Source: Knoxdaviesia capensis (Eukaryota; Ascomycota; Sordariomycetes; Microascales; Gondwanamycetaceae). From it: 64,000 bases of DNA. The position numbers and the translations under genes were made by a program. This document shows positions 23,512-34,987 of the stretch, in pieces. The stretch's first letter is position 1; each line of letters begins with the position of its first letter. The notes beneath the pieces were generated by a model. That model ran no database searches. It saw only the letters and a list, made by a program, of their open reading frames with translations, and was not told the DNA's origin. The DNA is taken from positions 491,565 through 555,564 of the forward strand of contig LNGK01000006.1 in assembly GCA_001510575.1 (NCBI GenBank), read 5' to 3'.

Positions 23512-24411
23512 GGTGGGATGGTCGGTGATGCTAGGGTTAGGGTGGGTGTTGATAAGCGGTGTTTGAAGATGAGAGCGTCTTGGATGTGGTGTTAGGCTGT
23601 GTGTTGTTGGAGATGTCTGTGGTCAACGGCGCAGCTTAAGAAGGGCCCGGTACACAGAATCTTCAGGCAGACACTCGGATACGTGTGCGCGATATCAGTT
23701 CATCCAGCTTGGTCTGACGGAAATAAAAAGCCCGGAAGCCGTTTGTGTCTGTGTGATCGAAGATGTTATGTTGCACCGGAGATGTGAGAATCCAGGCTGC
23801 CAGCAATGATGACGAAATACTCGGGTTTTACTCAGCTCGCTAAGTGCAACTATGGGATTAACGAGGAAATGCTTGTAACGGGGGAGCTGTGTACGAGTGG
23901 TGGGGGGTGCATGCAATAAAGCGAACCTTCCTTCAAGATGTTCAGCTACTTCCTTCCCTGTGTGGCTTCCATGTCGGACTTTTATAGAGGACCTACCCCG
24001 CCCAGCAGAAACAGAAGGTGAAGGAGCTTCCCTGGTTGCTCTTTCCCACGGGCTGGTGGTAGTGGCGCTTAGTAGCGCTGGAAATAGCTTGCATCAACTT
24101 TGCTTAGTGGGGCTTATCGCGCCTAATCTTTTTTTTTTTTTTTGTAATGTCAGTGTCAATGACTCGACTTTACACCTTCAACAACACCACACGCCACGAT
24201 TCACGACATGGCTTTTTTGTTTCTCCCAACTCTTTCATAACCTCATAACGCAGTCACTTCTTTCCTCTCATTTCTGCCTTTGTGTGTAGCAGTCCTCTTT
24301 ATCCTCTCTTTGCATCAATCGGCTCTTGCTTTCTTCCTGCGTTACGACGTCTCGATCCACCACCTCGACCTCTCTTTTCCTATTCCTCCCAACCACAGCA
24401 AATCTCTCCAT
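23512..24411. promoter_or_regulatory. Divergent promoter, helical-repeat gene / RPC31
   Basis: 900 bp. A TAGGGTTAGGGT element lies at 23532-23543, about 20 nt upstream of the minus-strand start. A 15-nt T run lies at 24129-24143, and CT-rich leader sequence precedes RPC31. No gene is supported. Confidence 0.5.
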
Positions 24412-25434
24412 ATGTCAAGAGGCGGCGGCGGCGGCGGCGCCGGTGGCGCACGGGGTGGCCGGGGCGGCGGTGGTGGTCGTGGGGGCGGCAGACGGCCCGG
24501 TGGGCCCCCAATGCCGTGGGACACCGGCGAGGAAATCGACACTCGTCCCAGCGACCTCTTCCCGGTACGTCCAGCCAGGCCTTGCGCATGATCTGCGGCC
24601 TCCTTGCTACAGAGGGCGCATTCTAACTGCTTTTCTCTTCCGCAATGTCCAGGCCTTCACAGTTCCTTGCGCCTCTGCTCTCAGCGACAAGGAGCAGCGC
24701 CAAGTCAACTTCTTCTTACTCTTCCGCCGCCAGATCCACGACGGCCCGCTCTACACCCTAAAACGCAGCTCCGACGCCGACCCGACAAAACCAACGCGCA
24801 CGTACGGCCAGGACCAGGTGAACCGGCGGTATGCCGTGCGTAGCAAGGCCAGCATCAACTCGTTCACCGCCGTCGAGATGTACTCGCAGCGCTTCGTCGA
24901 GGACGAGCGCACCCTGCCCGACCTGTCATCGCGGCCGTTCTGTACGTTCTTGCGAGGAAAAAAAACCCCAAAAATGCTGTGCTGGTTTGTTTTTGGCAAC
25001 ACGTTAGACTGACCTTGGCTTTCTCACCCACTCTGTGTACAGGCAAAGAACTCTTCCCCACCGAGCTGCACGCCACGCTCGACGGCGACGACGTGGCCCC
25101 CGGCGCGAAACGGCGCAAGAGCACACACAAGAAGCTCGAGCTGAGCAACATCACCTCGCTGCAGACCGCCGAGGAGCTGTTCAACATGAACGGCGGCGGG
25201 CTGGACGCCGACGCCCTCACGGCGCGCGGCCTGGCCGACGTGGCCGCGACCCTGATCGAAGACGACGCCGGGGAAGACGGCGACGAATCGGACGCCGAGG
25301 GCGGCGAGGATGACGAGGTCGACTACGCCTACGACGATGAGGATGCCGGCGACTACGATGCCGAGGCCTACTTCGAGGACGGCGGGGATGACGACGATAT
25401 GGGCGATGGCGATGCGGATGAGGCGATATTATAG
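24412..25434 (+). CDS. RPC31: RNA polymerase III subunit C31 (RPC31/RPC7 family)
   Basis: Exons 24412-24564, 24653-24941 and 25043-25434, 277 aa. The N-terminus is a Gly/Arg-rich tract (MSRGGGGGGAGGARGG...). The middle is a basic, partly conserved segment (FFLLFRRQIHDGPLYTL, then KELFPTELH). The last 60 residues are an almost continuous Asp/Glu tail (DDEVDYAYDDEDAGDYD). A Gly-rich start, a central FP-type motif and a strongly acidic C-terminus are the hallmark of Rpc31, part of the Pol III initiation trimer with Rpc34 and Rpc82. Length fits (yeast about 250). Assignment rests on architecture plus the short conserved motifs, so another acidic nuclear protein remains possible. It converges with NUP49. 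Confidence 0.85.
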
Positions 25435-25966
25435 ACCCAAGTCGAGTCGGTGTGTCGCGCCGGTGGGGGTCGGTCGCTGTCATGTTTTTGGGGTACCGTC
25501 ATCCAGTAGCATCGTCTTCTTTTTCTTGATTACTTGTGGCTTTTCTATAGCGGTCGAAAGCAAGTTCATTCTCAGGCACAACATCTGCTTTCGTGGATTC
25601 CCCGAACCGTGCTGTTTCTGCTCGTGACCATTCATTCTCTGGACAGCGAACGGCGCCAGATTATAGAGAATACAGCCACACCCTGATCCAAGTGGCCTGA
25701 CTTTTGAATAAAGCAGATCTCCATGGCAAACCTTGGAGACGGATTGGAAATATTACAAAAAAGATTGGGGAAAGCACAACCCCCCACAGACCGGGGAATC
25801 GCAATGATATTGAATTATGATTTCGCATGTGAAAGGTTTAACGCTCCGATACACCCGTTTTCCTAAACCCGAGAAGATAACAAGACACCCCCCAAAAAAG
25901 AAACCACAAGAAAAGGAGAATGACACCGAAACGGAACCCCCAGTTTGCCGTTTTTGTGGCCACTGC
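25435..25966. other. Convergent 3' flanks of RPC31 and NUP49
   Basis: 532 bp of 3' untranslated/intergenic sequence, with an A-rich stretch near 25880-25925. No further gene is supported. Confidence 0.5.
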
Positions 25967-27589
25967 TCAGCGCCGCTCGCGTCCAACGAACCGCGTCTCC
26001 AGGGACACCAGCGCCTCCCGCGTCTTGGCCACCTCGACGGCCTGCTTGACAATCGCGCCGCGCAGGTCCAGCAGCACCTCCTTGATCTGGTCGAGCGCGC
26101 CGGCCTGCTGGCCCATGCCGGGCGTGAGCTGCAGCTGCGTGAGCTTCTCGTACAGGCCGTGCTCGACGCGCGGCATGTGGGCCTGGATCTCCTGGATGTA
26201 GCCGCGCAGCTTCGTCTCGCGCTCGGTCAGGCTGTCGATGTGGCGGTTGAAGTAGGCGATCAGGTCCGGGTCGCTGCTGGAGGATGCGGCGGCGGCCGCG
26301 CTCGACTGCGACCACAGGCCCGGCATGTGGTAGGCCGACGGCAGCTTGAGGTTGTCCAGCGCCTGCACCGACAGCTGCGCGTCGGCAATGTCCTGGTTGC
26401 TCAGCGTGCGCAGCTCCTGGATCACCGCCACGTCCTCTTCCAGCACCGCCCGCTGCATGGCGGCGTACTTGCGCTCCAGGAACGCCACGTCCTCGCTCAG
26501 CTGCTTGACCTGGGCCTCGTGGCCCGGCAAGAAACCGTCGATCTCGCGCTTGTATCCCATAATGGTCGTGATGCTGCGGTCCAGAAAGGTGATGACGTCC
26601 TGGGACTCCTTCGACAGATCTTCAAACTTGGTGGAACCCTTGATTTGCGACATGTCGACTGAGAGTCCCGGGACTTGCTGAGGTTGTTGCTGTTGTTGCA
26701 TGGTGGATTGGCCACTGGAAAAGAGCGAGGGGGGGCAGAGTTAGTATTAGGTCTGGGCTATATGGCAGGCGTTTGCATCAAGCGTTTGTAGATGAAGGGT
26801 GAAGCAGAAAAAAGTCTTACAGTAGTCCGCCGGTTTGCGGTTGGCCAAAAACAGAAGCGCCACCAAACGCGGACGGCTTCGGGGGACCAAACGCAGAAGA
26901 AGCGGCCGCGGGCTGTTGCTGCTGCTGCTGCTGCTGCTGCGGTTGCTGCTGGGCCCCAAACAGGCTGCCACCAAGCGTGGGTTGCGCGGGGTTCTGACCA
27001 AACAGGCTCGAGGTGGCTGCCGCTTGCTGTTGCTGTTGCTGTGGTTGTTGGGTGGTGGATGCGCCAAACAGGCCTCCTGCGGCCGGCTGCGCTTGTTGGG
27101 GTGTTTGAGTGGTCGTTGCGGCTCCGAACAAGCCCCCAGGCTTTGCAGCAGCCGGTGCAGCTCCGAACAATCCGCCGGTTGCTGCTGTGGCAGATTGAGG
27201 TTGTGTGGTGGCAGCTTGGCCGAAGAGGCCGGTGGTAGGAGTTGCCGATAGAGTAGGTTTCGCGGCACCGCCGCCGAAGAGACTCGCGCCGGCGGACATG
27301 GTCGATGGAGCTGTAGCGCCGGAGCCGAACAGTCCGGTTGCTGGAGGTTGTGGTGTGGTGCCGGCTCTAGATGAAGCGGAAAGGATGTGGTGGTGAGTTG
27401 GGTTCACCAAGTTTGTGGGTGTTTGCAAGGAGCACAAAGAAAAGCAGACTCCAAAAGTGGAAGTTCAGTCAGGAGTATAAGTATCCTGGAAGTGTGCAGC
27501 AGGGAAAAGAAGTATACATACGCTGAGTTGGCCAGAGAAGTATTCAAAGTCAATCCACCGGGAACACTGGCCGAACGCGCCAGGGCCAT
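25967..27589 (-). CDS. NUP49: GLFG nucleoporin of the Nup62 complex (Nup49)
   Basis: Exons 27589-27522, 27366-26821 and 26714-25967, 453 aa. The short first exon encodes MALARSASVPGGLTLN and splices in frame to the FG region. About eleven GLFG/SLFG/AFG/VFG repeats follow (roughly residues 30-200), separated by Gln/Ala/Thr-rich spacers, including poly-Gln from a CTG/TTG run. The C-terminal half (about 215-453) is alpha-helical/coiled-coil (FEDLSKESQDVITFLDRSI, MQRAVLEEDVAVIQELRTL). That is the segment by which Nup49 assembles with Nsp1 and Nup57 in the pore channel. Length matches yeast Nup49 (472). The second intron has a strong CTAAC branch site. It shares a 462-bp divergent promoter with FIP1. 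Nup57 is the alternative; the helical tail and length favour Nup49. Confidence 0.88.
26912..26950. repeat. Coding CTG/TTG trinucleotide repeat (poly-Gln in NUP49)
   Basis: A run of TGC/TGT-GC units on the + strand reads as CAG/CAA on the coding strand and gives a Gln block between FG repeats. Further Gln runs lie at about 27025-27050. Such runs are typical length-variable microsatellites. Confidence 0.85.
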
Positions 27590-28051
27590 AGTCAAGCTGA
27601 AGTCACGAGCCGGGTGATCAGGTTTGAGTGATCATGAAGGGGATGTTTGCAGATAGCCAGGATAGGACAGGAGAAGGCAAGATTGGGATGTAGAAAGTAA
27701 AATCACAGCTTCTGGCAAAAGTGGTCGTCAGTGTAAATTTATAGGATGTGTTGTTGATAGCAAATATCGAAAAGAAATCAGAAGCAATTGAAGGGACCTG
27801 AGTTTTTAGAGCTTGCCAGAGTGTGGCGTAAGTTGTTATGTGCGCCACAGTCTTAGATGTGGCTGGTGCTGTTTTTTGTATGTTGAACTTGTAGCTCAAA
27901 GCTTCACCACAACTTTGTATCTTTTGCTCCAGACAAACTGATTTCTTTTTCTTCGTGGCTTGCAGATTGTGTTCTTGTTTTCTTCCCTGCTTCCAAACTT
28001 TCTGTTTTCTTTCAACTGCCTACCGGCCTTACCATTACCATACCCGCAACC
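27590..28051. promoter_or_regulatory. Divergent promoter NUP49 / FIP1
   Basis: 462 bp between two head-to-head essential nuclear genes. It is TTTCT-rich on the + side, just before the FIP1 start (27930-28015). No additional gene seen. Confidence 0.5.
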
Positions 28052-29415
28052 ATGGATATTGACGACACTGATGATCTCTACGAGCCCGATCTGACGCCGC
28101 CAGCAACCAATTGGTCGGGTCCGGCCGCCGCCAGCGCTCCGGCCGCCCCTGCAGCACAGCCTCCGATGGCCCTCCCCGGCCTGACCCTGGTCGCACAGTC
28201 GACTCCTCCTCCGGCTCCTGCTCCTGCCGCCGCTGCTCCGGCCCCCGCCGCGCCCGGTGCGAAGGGCCCGGATCTGGAGGAGGGCGAGGAGGAGGATGAT
28301 GGTGGTGTGGTTGACGATGAAGAGGTTGAAGAATCTGTAAGTACCGGCTGGACATTCTTCTCCCTGGCCCACATGTCTCTAACTGCGTGACTGTCTATAG
28401 GATGTCGATATAGTAACCGAGCGCACCGACGGTTCCAAGCCTGATGCCCCCTAGTAAGTCTCCAACTCTTCACATGCACGCGCGCGTGGCCTGCCAATAG
28501 CTGACACAACACCCTCTTCACCTCCAGCCAAGCCAAGTACTCCGATATTAGAAATATCCCTGCGCGGTCTGCATCAGACCTGACCCCCGCGACGCGACCC
28601 GCTAAGAAAGACGACGCCTCGCGAGGAACACCAGCCGTGACCGATAAGGCTGCCGCGGCCGCCGCCTCGACCTCGAAGGTTAACGTCCACGCCGATCCCG
28701 TGTATGCGCCCGCCGGAAAGCCGATCACACAAGTGAACATTGACGAAGGTATGCGCGCACACACGGCCCCAGCTCAACTAGACGTATATGACGACGCGCG
28801 GGGCTACACAGTTCGGTGACTAACTTGGCTTTTGTTTTCCGTACAGACCTGCAAGATAGCGACAAGCCGTGGCGCAAGCCCGGCGCCGACCTGACCGACT
28901 ACTTCAACTACGGCTTCGACGAGTTCACGTGGTCGCTGTACGCCAGCAAGCAGGAGAACCTGCGCAAGGAGTACAGCGCCGACGCGGTGGCGGCGAACAA
29001 CAAGAAGATGATGGACGAGTTTAACAGCATGCTGATGGGGTCGATGGGCGGCAGCATGGGCGGCATGGGCGGCCCCGGCGGCGGCGGCGGCGCGTCGGGC
29101 ATGGCGGGGATGCCCGGCATGGACGGCATGCCGCCCGAGATGCAGCAGATGCTGCAGCAGATGATGGCCAGCGGCATGGATCCCTCGCAGATGGACCCGG
29201 CTACCATGGCCGGCATGTTTGCCGGGATGCAGGGCGGAGGTGGTGCCGGTGGCGGGAATAACGCCGGCGGTGGCGTCCCGCAAGGCCCCTCGTTCGAGCA
29301 GATGTTTGGCGGCGGGAACCAGGGCGGCGGTGGCAACTTCGGATATAACCAGGGCGGCATGGGCGGAGGCCGCGGTGGATTCAATAACCGGGGACGCGGA
29401 GCGCGGCGGTGGTAG
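28052..29415 (+). CDS. FIP1: Fip1, pre-mRNA polyadenylation factor
   Basis: Exons 28052-28336, 28401-28453, 28528-28748 and 28847-29415, 375 aa. The N-terminus is acidic and Ala/Pro-rich (DLEEGEEEDDGGVV). A central Ala/Lys region precedes the diagnostic Fip1 motif at residues 193-215 (KPWRKPGADLTDYFNYGF, then DEFTW), which tethers poly(A) polymerase to the cleavage and polyadenylation factor. The C-terminus is Met/Gly/Gln-rich with an RGG-type tail (GRGGFNNRGRGARRW), likely RNA-binding. Three introns of 64, 74 and 98 nt all preserve frame. The third joins NIDE to DLQDSDK just before the motif. The Gly/Met-rich low-complexity tail is longer than in yeast Fip1 (327 aa in total). It converges with the GT32 gene. 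Confidence 0.96.
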
Positions 29416-30117
29416 AGCGTCCGGGGAAGGGGGGGGGACATGTCTTCTTTTGCTTTCTTGGGTGTTTTCAGGAACGGTGGGATTGGAACAGGGTCATAAA
29501 AACCTTCTTATTGCGAAAGTTTGGCGTTCCGGAGTTTTACATTCATCACAATCCTCAGCCTGGGCTTCACCGGTTAGTTGTGAAGACATGGAGCGAGTGA
29601 ATCAATTGAACACAGATTTCAAAGCACACACCACACTTCCTGTCAATGGATGAAACCCGAAGATATCCAGGCAGTATATTGAACATGTCAAAAGGCGTAA
29701 GGCAAAACACATAAAAAAAAGAAACAATCGCGAGACATGTCGGACTCTAAGACGAAGTCGCTAAGCCACCACCTCCGTCATATCTCAAGCCACCTGTCCC
29801 TCCTCCGCTCTATCCGATCCGCCGCCACTATTGGCCCGCCCGCTCCGGTTACATCGGCTTCATATGGAATCGTTCAATCGCAGTGTGGCCCAGGCACGGG
29901 CCCTGAAAAGAAATAGCAAGGAAATCCAGAAATACACGGTACGAGGGCAGTAAAGAAAGATAGAACGAAAAGGAGTCACAAAATATCCAACCGGGAAGCA
30001 TCACGGCGTGAGAACACAACAAGACATACAAGAACCATAAGACAGAGAGCCCAGATAAGAAGACATTAAAGGAAGATCCCCCCCAGAAAGAAAAGAAAAA
30101 TCGTAAAAAACAGACGC
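29416..30117. other. Convergent 3' flanks of FIP1 and the GT32 gene
   Basis: 702 bp. A/AG-rich toward the GT32 stop. Reading frames inside have no motifs and are not supported as genes. Confidence 0.5.
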
Positions 30118-31362
30118 TCAGCTCGACGGCTTCTCGTCCGCCGGCGGGTCATCTTCGTCCGCAGACACAATGACCAGGTTGTCCTGGTGCAACTGGACGT
30201 CGCCGTGGGTGTGGCTCCAGTAGGTGATGGCCACGCTCTGCTGGTCGTCGGTGTGCAGACGCGCCTTGCACTCGGTGGCGTTGAAGGTCTTCTGCTTGAC
30301 CCAGCACACGTCCTTGACGGCGTCGCCCTCGTGGTTCCAGCAGTACGGGTAGATGTACTTGTTCTCGAGCAGGACCAGCTGGTTCGGGCGCACGGGGGCG
30401 TCCTTAAACGAGCTGGCGTGCAGCCGCTGGTGGTAGTCGGCGAACACGGCGCCGGGCTGCGTGTAGTTCTGGTAGGCGTGCACGGCGCTGAAGAGCGCGA
30501 CCGGGCCGGTGACGGCCTCGGCGGGGCCGTCGAAGTTGGTGTGCAGGAAGCGCTGCTGGATCTGCTCGACCGGCATCAGGAAGAACGGGTGGCCGGGCGT
30601 GCTGGCCATCCACGCGTTGGGGATGCCGCTGTCGAAGGTCGGGTCGGTGCCCATGCGGCCCAGGAAGGCCACGGCGGCCGTGGTGGCCATGGCCGGCACG
30701 TCGAGCGGGGCCATTGGCTCGGTGGCGCTGTACATGGGGATCGAGTGGTTCGCGAAGATCACGGAGGAGTCGAGCAGGCAGTCGGTGTCGAGGTCGGCGT
30801 AGACGCTGGAAGAGGAGAGAGTCGGAGAGTCAGCAAAGCAGGAAGCACGGCGGGCGGCGGGGAAGGAAAGGGGGTGAAGGAGAGGGGAGTGGGCGGTGGG
30901 GGGGCGGAGGGCGGAGGGAACTCACCCGCCAAACATGTACATGTACAGGTTGCGCGACAGATCGGCGCGGAAGATCTCGGTCGGCAGGGCATCGAAGGCG
31001 GGCAGCAGCCACGGGTAGTAGATGCGCACGAGGTTGCGGTTGTCTTCGTTGGTCCACAGCACCCACTCCCAGTCGGGGTGGGTCTTGCGGCAGATGGTGC
31101 TCCACTTGCGGAACTTGGCCGGCAGGTTGTCGTCGATCCAGCTCTGGTGGAACAGCTTCGGCACCGCGCCCAGCCGCGTCGACACCGGCCGCCGCATCAG
31201 CTCGGCCGCGCTGATGTGGTGCGCCAGCCCGTCCTCCGCCGGGTACTGCTTGACGTGCAGCAGCCCCACGTAGCGGCCCGGGTCCAGGAACACGTACATC
31301 GACAGCAGGATCACGAAGATGGCGAGCGGAAGCGCCACCTTGGTCAGTCGTGGCACCATCAT
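30118..31362 (-). CDS. GT32-family type II membrane glycosyltransferase (Och1/Sur1-like)
   Basis: Exons 31362-30926 and 30805-30118, 374 aa, with a 120-nt intron (GTGAGT...CAG). The N-terminus is a signal anchor (about residues 8-26, VALPLAIFVILLSMYVFL), so a Golgi lumenal catalytic domain is expected. The glycosyltransferase sugar-binding region starts at VPKLFHQSWIDDNLP (67-81) and includes PDWEWVLWTNEDNR. The catalytic metal-binding DXD is at 150-154 (YADLDTDC), just after the splice junction at GGVYADLD. The family uses GDP-mannose or UDP-sugars for N-glycan outer-chain or sphingolipid mannosylation; which acceptor applies here is not visible. The C-terminus is hydrophilic and acidic (DEDDPPADEKPSS). 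There are tandem ATGs at 31362 and 31359. Confidence 0.9.
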
Positions 31363-32935
31363 CGTTGGGGGCGTTGTGTGAGTGTGTGTGAGTGTGTGAG
31401 TGTGTGTGCGTGTGTGAGTGTGTGTGAGTGTGTATCTGTGGGAAGAGGGAATCGGTGGAAGAAAGTCGGGCCTCTTGTGTCCTTCTTGTTTCTGATCTTC
31501 TTCACGCTCTCGAGGATACACTGCAGGGGTGGCGGTGCGTGCTGTGCTTGGTGAGAAAATGTCGTAAGAGATCGTGTTTGGTCCAATAACGCGCGTCCAA
31601 GGAGAAAAAGAATGATTAAAATAGAATAAAATAAAATAAAGGAGTGATGTCGCTTATCGCTTCACTTGCCCCCCTTAAAAAAAATTAAATAAAAGAAACC
31701 AGAGACCGCTTAACCTAAAAACACAAACGAGGAAGGAAGAAAAGAAGAAAAGAAAGCTAGAAGCCGAAGAACCCAGGCTAGAACCTACAGGAGATGGAAG
31801 GAATGAAAGAGAAGAAAAACAGAACGAAACCCCCATGATGTCGAATCGACGACGAAATGAGAGAGAGGCCCGTTCCAGCGCAGGGAGGGCATCAACGCTT
31901 TTTCTCTAGGGTCACATCGAACATTTACCCGATCCTGCAGGCTCGTAACTTGCACTGCAGTGTCATCATTGCGGCATATCTTCGGAAATGGTCGGGGCAG
32001 ACGGGAAATTTGCTGGAGCCCTTTTGCCTCTCCTCCAGACAAGAACCACATAAGGCGGGCCAGGTCGAGTTGGGTATCTTAGCCTTCCCTCACCGTGCTG
32101 AATATGTTCTGCTCTCCAGGGGGGATTGAAGATTGAGTAAAATTGTTAAGATTGGTACGGGCCCCCCCTGGTTTGACATGCAAAAAAAAAAAAAAATTAA
32201 GCACCACAAAGTGCGCCAGCGTGGCTCTGATGCCTGTGACAGGAAGCACATCGCCAAGATGCTAGGGTTATATCAGGCGCCTGTCTTCGGGTTAATCTTG
32301 CCCAATTTACCGACCAATGAACGGGGGGCGTGACTATCATTAGGGTTAGGGTCCCAGTGTGTGTGTTCTATCGAGATGCTCTTCATCGATCTCGTCTCGA
32401 GCTACGAGGAATATCCGCTACGAAGAGCACAAAACATGAAATCAGCAAGAGGAGGCGCAACTACCGACTCCAAGTCTGGGTTCCGCTGGTAGGGCTACCT
32501 GCCTTTCACATGTTAAAAAAAAAAAAAAAAAACAGCAACAAGGACCAGGCATAGATGCTCGACTCCCTAGATGTTGGGTGATTCAATGTCTTACTGCTGC
32601 CGGATGTCTCGAGTGAGACAACACTCTGCCCTACAACTTGTGCACTCACACACGGAAGTGGATTTTGTTGAACGCGGACGAGAGCAGAAAAACCCAAAAA
32701 AAAGACCAGCCGGTTGACATTTTTATGACAAACTCCAATAGAAACAACCGAAAACAAAAGATAGAAGAACAGAAAATCCTCCCGTCCGGGTATATAAGTA
32801 TCAACCAAGCTGATGTCCAGACCAAAAAGGACCCAAAAATAAGAACCCCCAAACCCAAAAGATCGTGTATACAGAGCGATAGAAACACCCTCACAAACAC
32901 AAACACACGCACACTCACACGTGGACATCCACGCC
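31363..32935. promoter_or_regulatory. GT32 upstream region and GTPase 3' flank
   Basis: 1.57 kb. It contains the CA-rich leader immediately upstream of GT32 and A-rich stretches near 31610-31760. Telomere-like motifs lie at 32263-32270 (TAGGGTTA) and 32340-32352 (TTAGGGTTAGGGT). There are poly-A runs near 32181-32194 and at 32515-32532. Short frames show no motifs; no gene is supported. Confidence 0.5.
31374..31440. repeat. GT/GTGA microsatellite, CA-rich leader of the GT32 mRNA
   Basis: About 67 bp of GTGTGTGAGTGTG-type repeat on +. In the sense of GT32 it is CACACTCACAC, and it ends about 12 nt before the start codon. Confidence 0.9.
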
Positions 32936-34987
32936 TCATATCAGGTAGTAAGGCAGGAACAGCAGCCTGACCAGCACCATCCACACAAGCTGCAGCAGGA
33001 AGTACACCGACAGCCCACACAGCCGCAGAATCGCATACGGCAGCGACATGACGATGACTGGGCCCTGCGTGACCACGGCGTGCACCATGTTGGTCACCAC
33101 CACCAGCGCCATCAACACAATCACCGTCATCAGGATGCCGTCAAAGTCGACCGGCTCCTCCCACAGCGGCTCGCGCTCGCGGAAGCACTTGTCCAGCGCC
33201 TCGTCCACCGGCTGCCCGCCAAAGGCTAGCGAGCTCGCGCACGACGACCGGTGCACCAGCCGCGAGCTGGACGAGCAGTGGCCGCACCAGCGCATGCTGC
33301 AGGACCGGCATTCTGTGGAGAGAGAGAGGGAGAGGGGTGGCCTGTTAGTCACGGTGGTTTCTTAGGCGCGGAGGACGAAGAGGAGGGAGGGGGTGGGGGA
33401 TGTGTTGAGGAGACAGGACTTACTTCGGTATCCCTTGCTGCGCGACGAGTTACAGTTTGGCTGGTCACAGCTAACATACTAGAGACAGGCAACAAAAACA
33501 TCTGTTAGTCCAGGTTCACGCCCTCTTGCCACTCAGACATACAGACATACAAGGGGCCATCGTCGACTTACACTGCTCGATGACCGCGACTCCATCGTCG
33601 CCCGGGACACCTCGATATCATACAGCCGCAGCGCCGCATCGTGCCGGTTCTCCCACAGCACGTGCTTGTCGGTCCACCGCCGCCGCTTGTGGGCAATGCT
33701 GGCCGCGCGCTTCAGCCGCCGCGCCTGCCACTGCTGCCAGTACTGGCGCATGGCCAGCCACATGTCGTCCCAGTTGACCGTGCCGACCGCCGCCGTGCAG
33801 TCCAGCAGCCACGACACCACGTCGCCGCCGGCCCCCGAAATCGTCTCAATGTGCTGCTCGTGGCGCTCCTGCTGGCGCAGGCGCTTGCGCTCGCGTGCCG
33901 CAGCCAGCTCGGGCGCCAGCTCCTTTTCCAGCTCGGCGCGGTACTTGGCCGCCTCGGCCTGCAGGTTCTGCGAGTGGCGGTACTGTGTGACCGCCCCGCT
34001 GGCCCACGTCTGCACTTGGGTCGCAGCCAGGCCGCCGAGCCACGTGGCTGTCTCCCACGCCTTGTTAGCGGCGGGGGTCCAGTCCGGTGGTGAAGACACG
34101 GCGTTGGCGATGGCGCGGTACGGCGCCGAGTCCTGGATGCGGAGGGCGGCGCGCAGTTGGGCTTGCGCGCGCATCTTGTCGCGGCGGTTGCGCGAGATGT
34201 CGTCCAGCAGCGCCAAGCACGCAGCCCGGTCCTGTGGTATGCGGACGTAGCGCGCACCCGCGCGCCGCATCAGGCCCAGGAACGACTCCTGCTCCAGCAG
34301 CACGCGCTCGCGCACCTCGGCCAGCGCGGGGCTCTCCTTCATTATCGGGTCCCAGAACGTGGTGGCCAGCACCACGCTCTGGTAGAAGTCGGGGCCGCAG
34401 AGCTCGGAGAAGGCGCGGAACTGGGTTGGGGCCGAGCCCTTGACGCGCAGGTCGACCATGCGGTGCAGAAACAGCACGGCGGTCAGGCGGAAGCTGTTGC
34501 CGTGGGTGGCGCGGCGCCAGGCGAGGATATCTTCGAGCACGGCCTCGTCGGAGCGGGTAGGGTCGCTGAAGCCGGCGCAGTCGACCAGTTCGAACACGGT
34601 GCCGTTGTGCGTGAACTCGTAGGATTTGGTAGTCGGGCCAGTGTCCGCGCCGTCCACGGGAGCGGTGGTTGCGGCGAGGGTTTTGGTGGTAACGTGGTGA
34701 ATAGGCACCGAGTCGTTGCCGGTGACCATCTGCACGAACGAGCTCTTGCCACTTCCGGTGCTGCCCATGACGGCGATGGTCACCCGGTCGGTCCACCACG
34801 ATGTCGGCGACGGTAGGGGCAGGAAGTGGTCGGTTGAGGCATCGTAAGCGGCGGCGGCGGCGGCCGAGATCGACGGTGCGGAAGACATGGAGGTTCCAGT
34901 TGTCGCCGACGACGATATCGACGATCGCGAAGACGACGAAAACGAAGAGGCGGTCGAGGCAGAAGAAGACATGTTCAGCGCCGCCAT
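32936..34987 (-). CDS. P-loop GTPase-like protein with C-terminal cysteine knuckle and membrane segments
   Basis: Exons 34987-33572, 33478-33424 and 33312-32936, 615 aa. The first 70 residues are Ser/Ala-rich and probably disordered. The Walker A/G1 loop is GSTGSGKSS (75-83), and G3 is DCAGF (136-140). A canonical NKxD G4 is absent; VVLATTFWD occupies the expected place. A Lys/Arg/Glu-rich helical region follows. A 55-nt middle exon and the third exon create a Cys cluster at 476, 481, 492, 495, 500 and 503 (Cx4C-x10-Cx2C-x4-Cx2C), which looks zinc-binding. The last 75 residues carry two or more strongly hydrophobic segments, ending LLFLPYYLI. Introns have GTAAGT donors. It resembles AIG1-like fungal G proteins in the N-terminal half only. 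Function is unknown; a membrane-tethered nucleotide switch is inferred. Confidence 0.85.
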
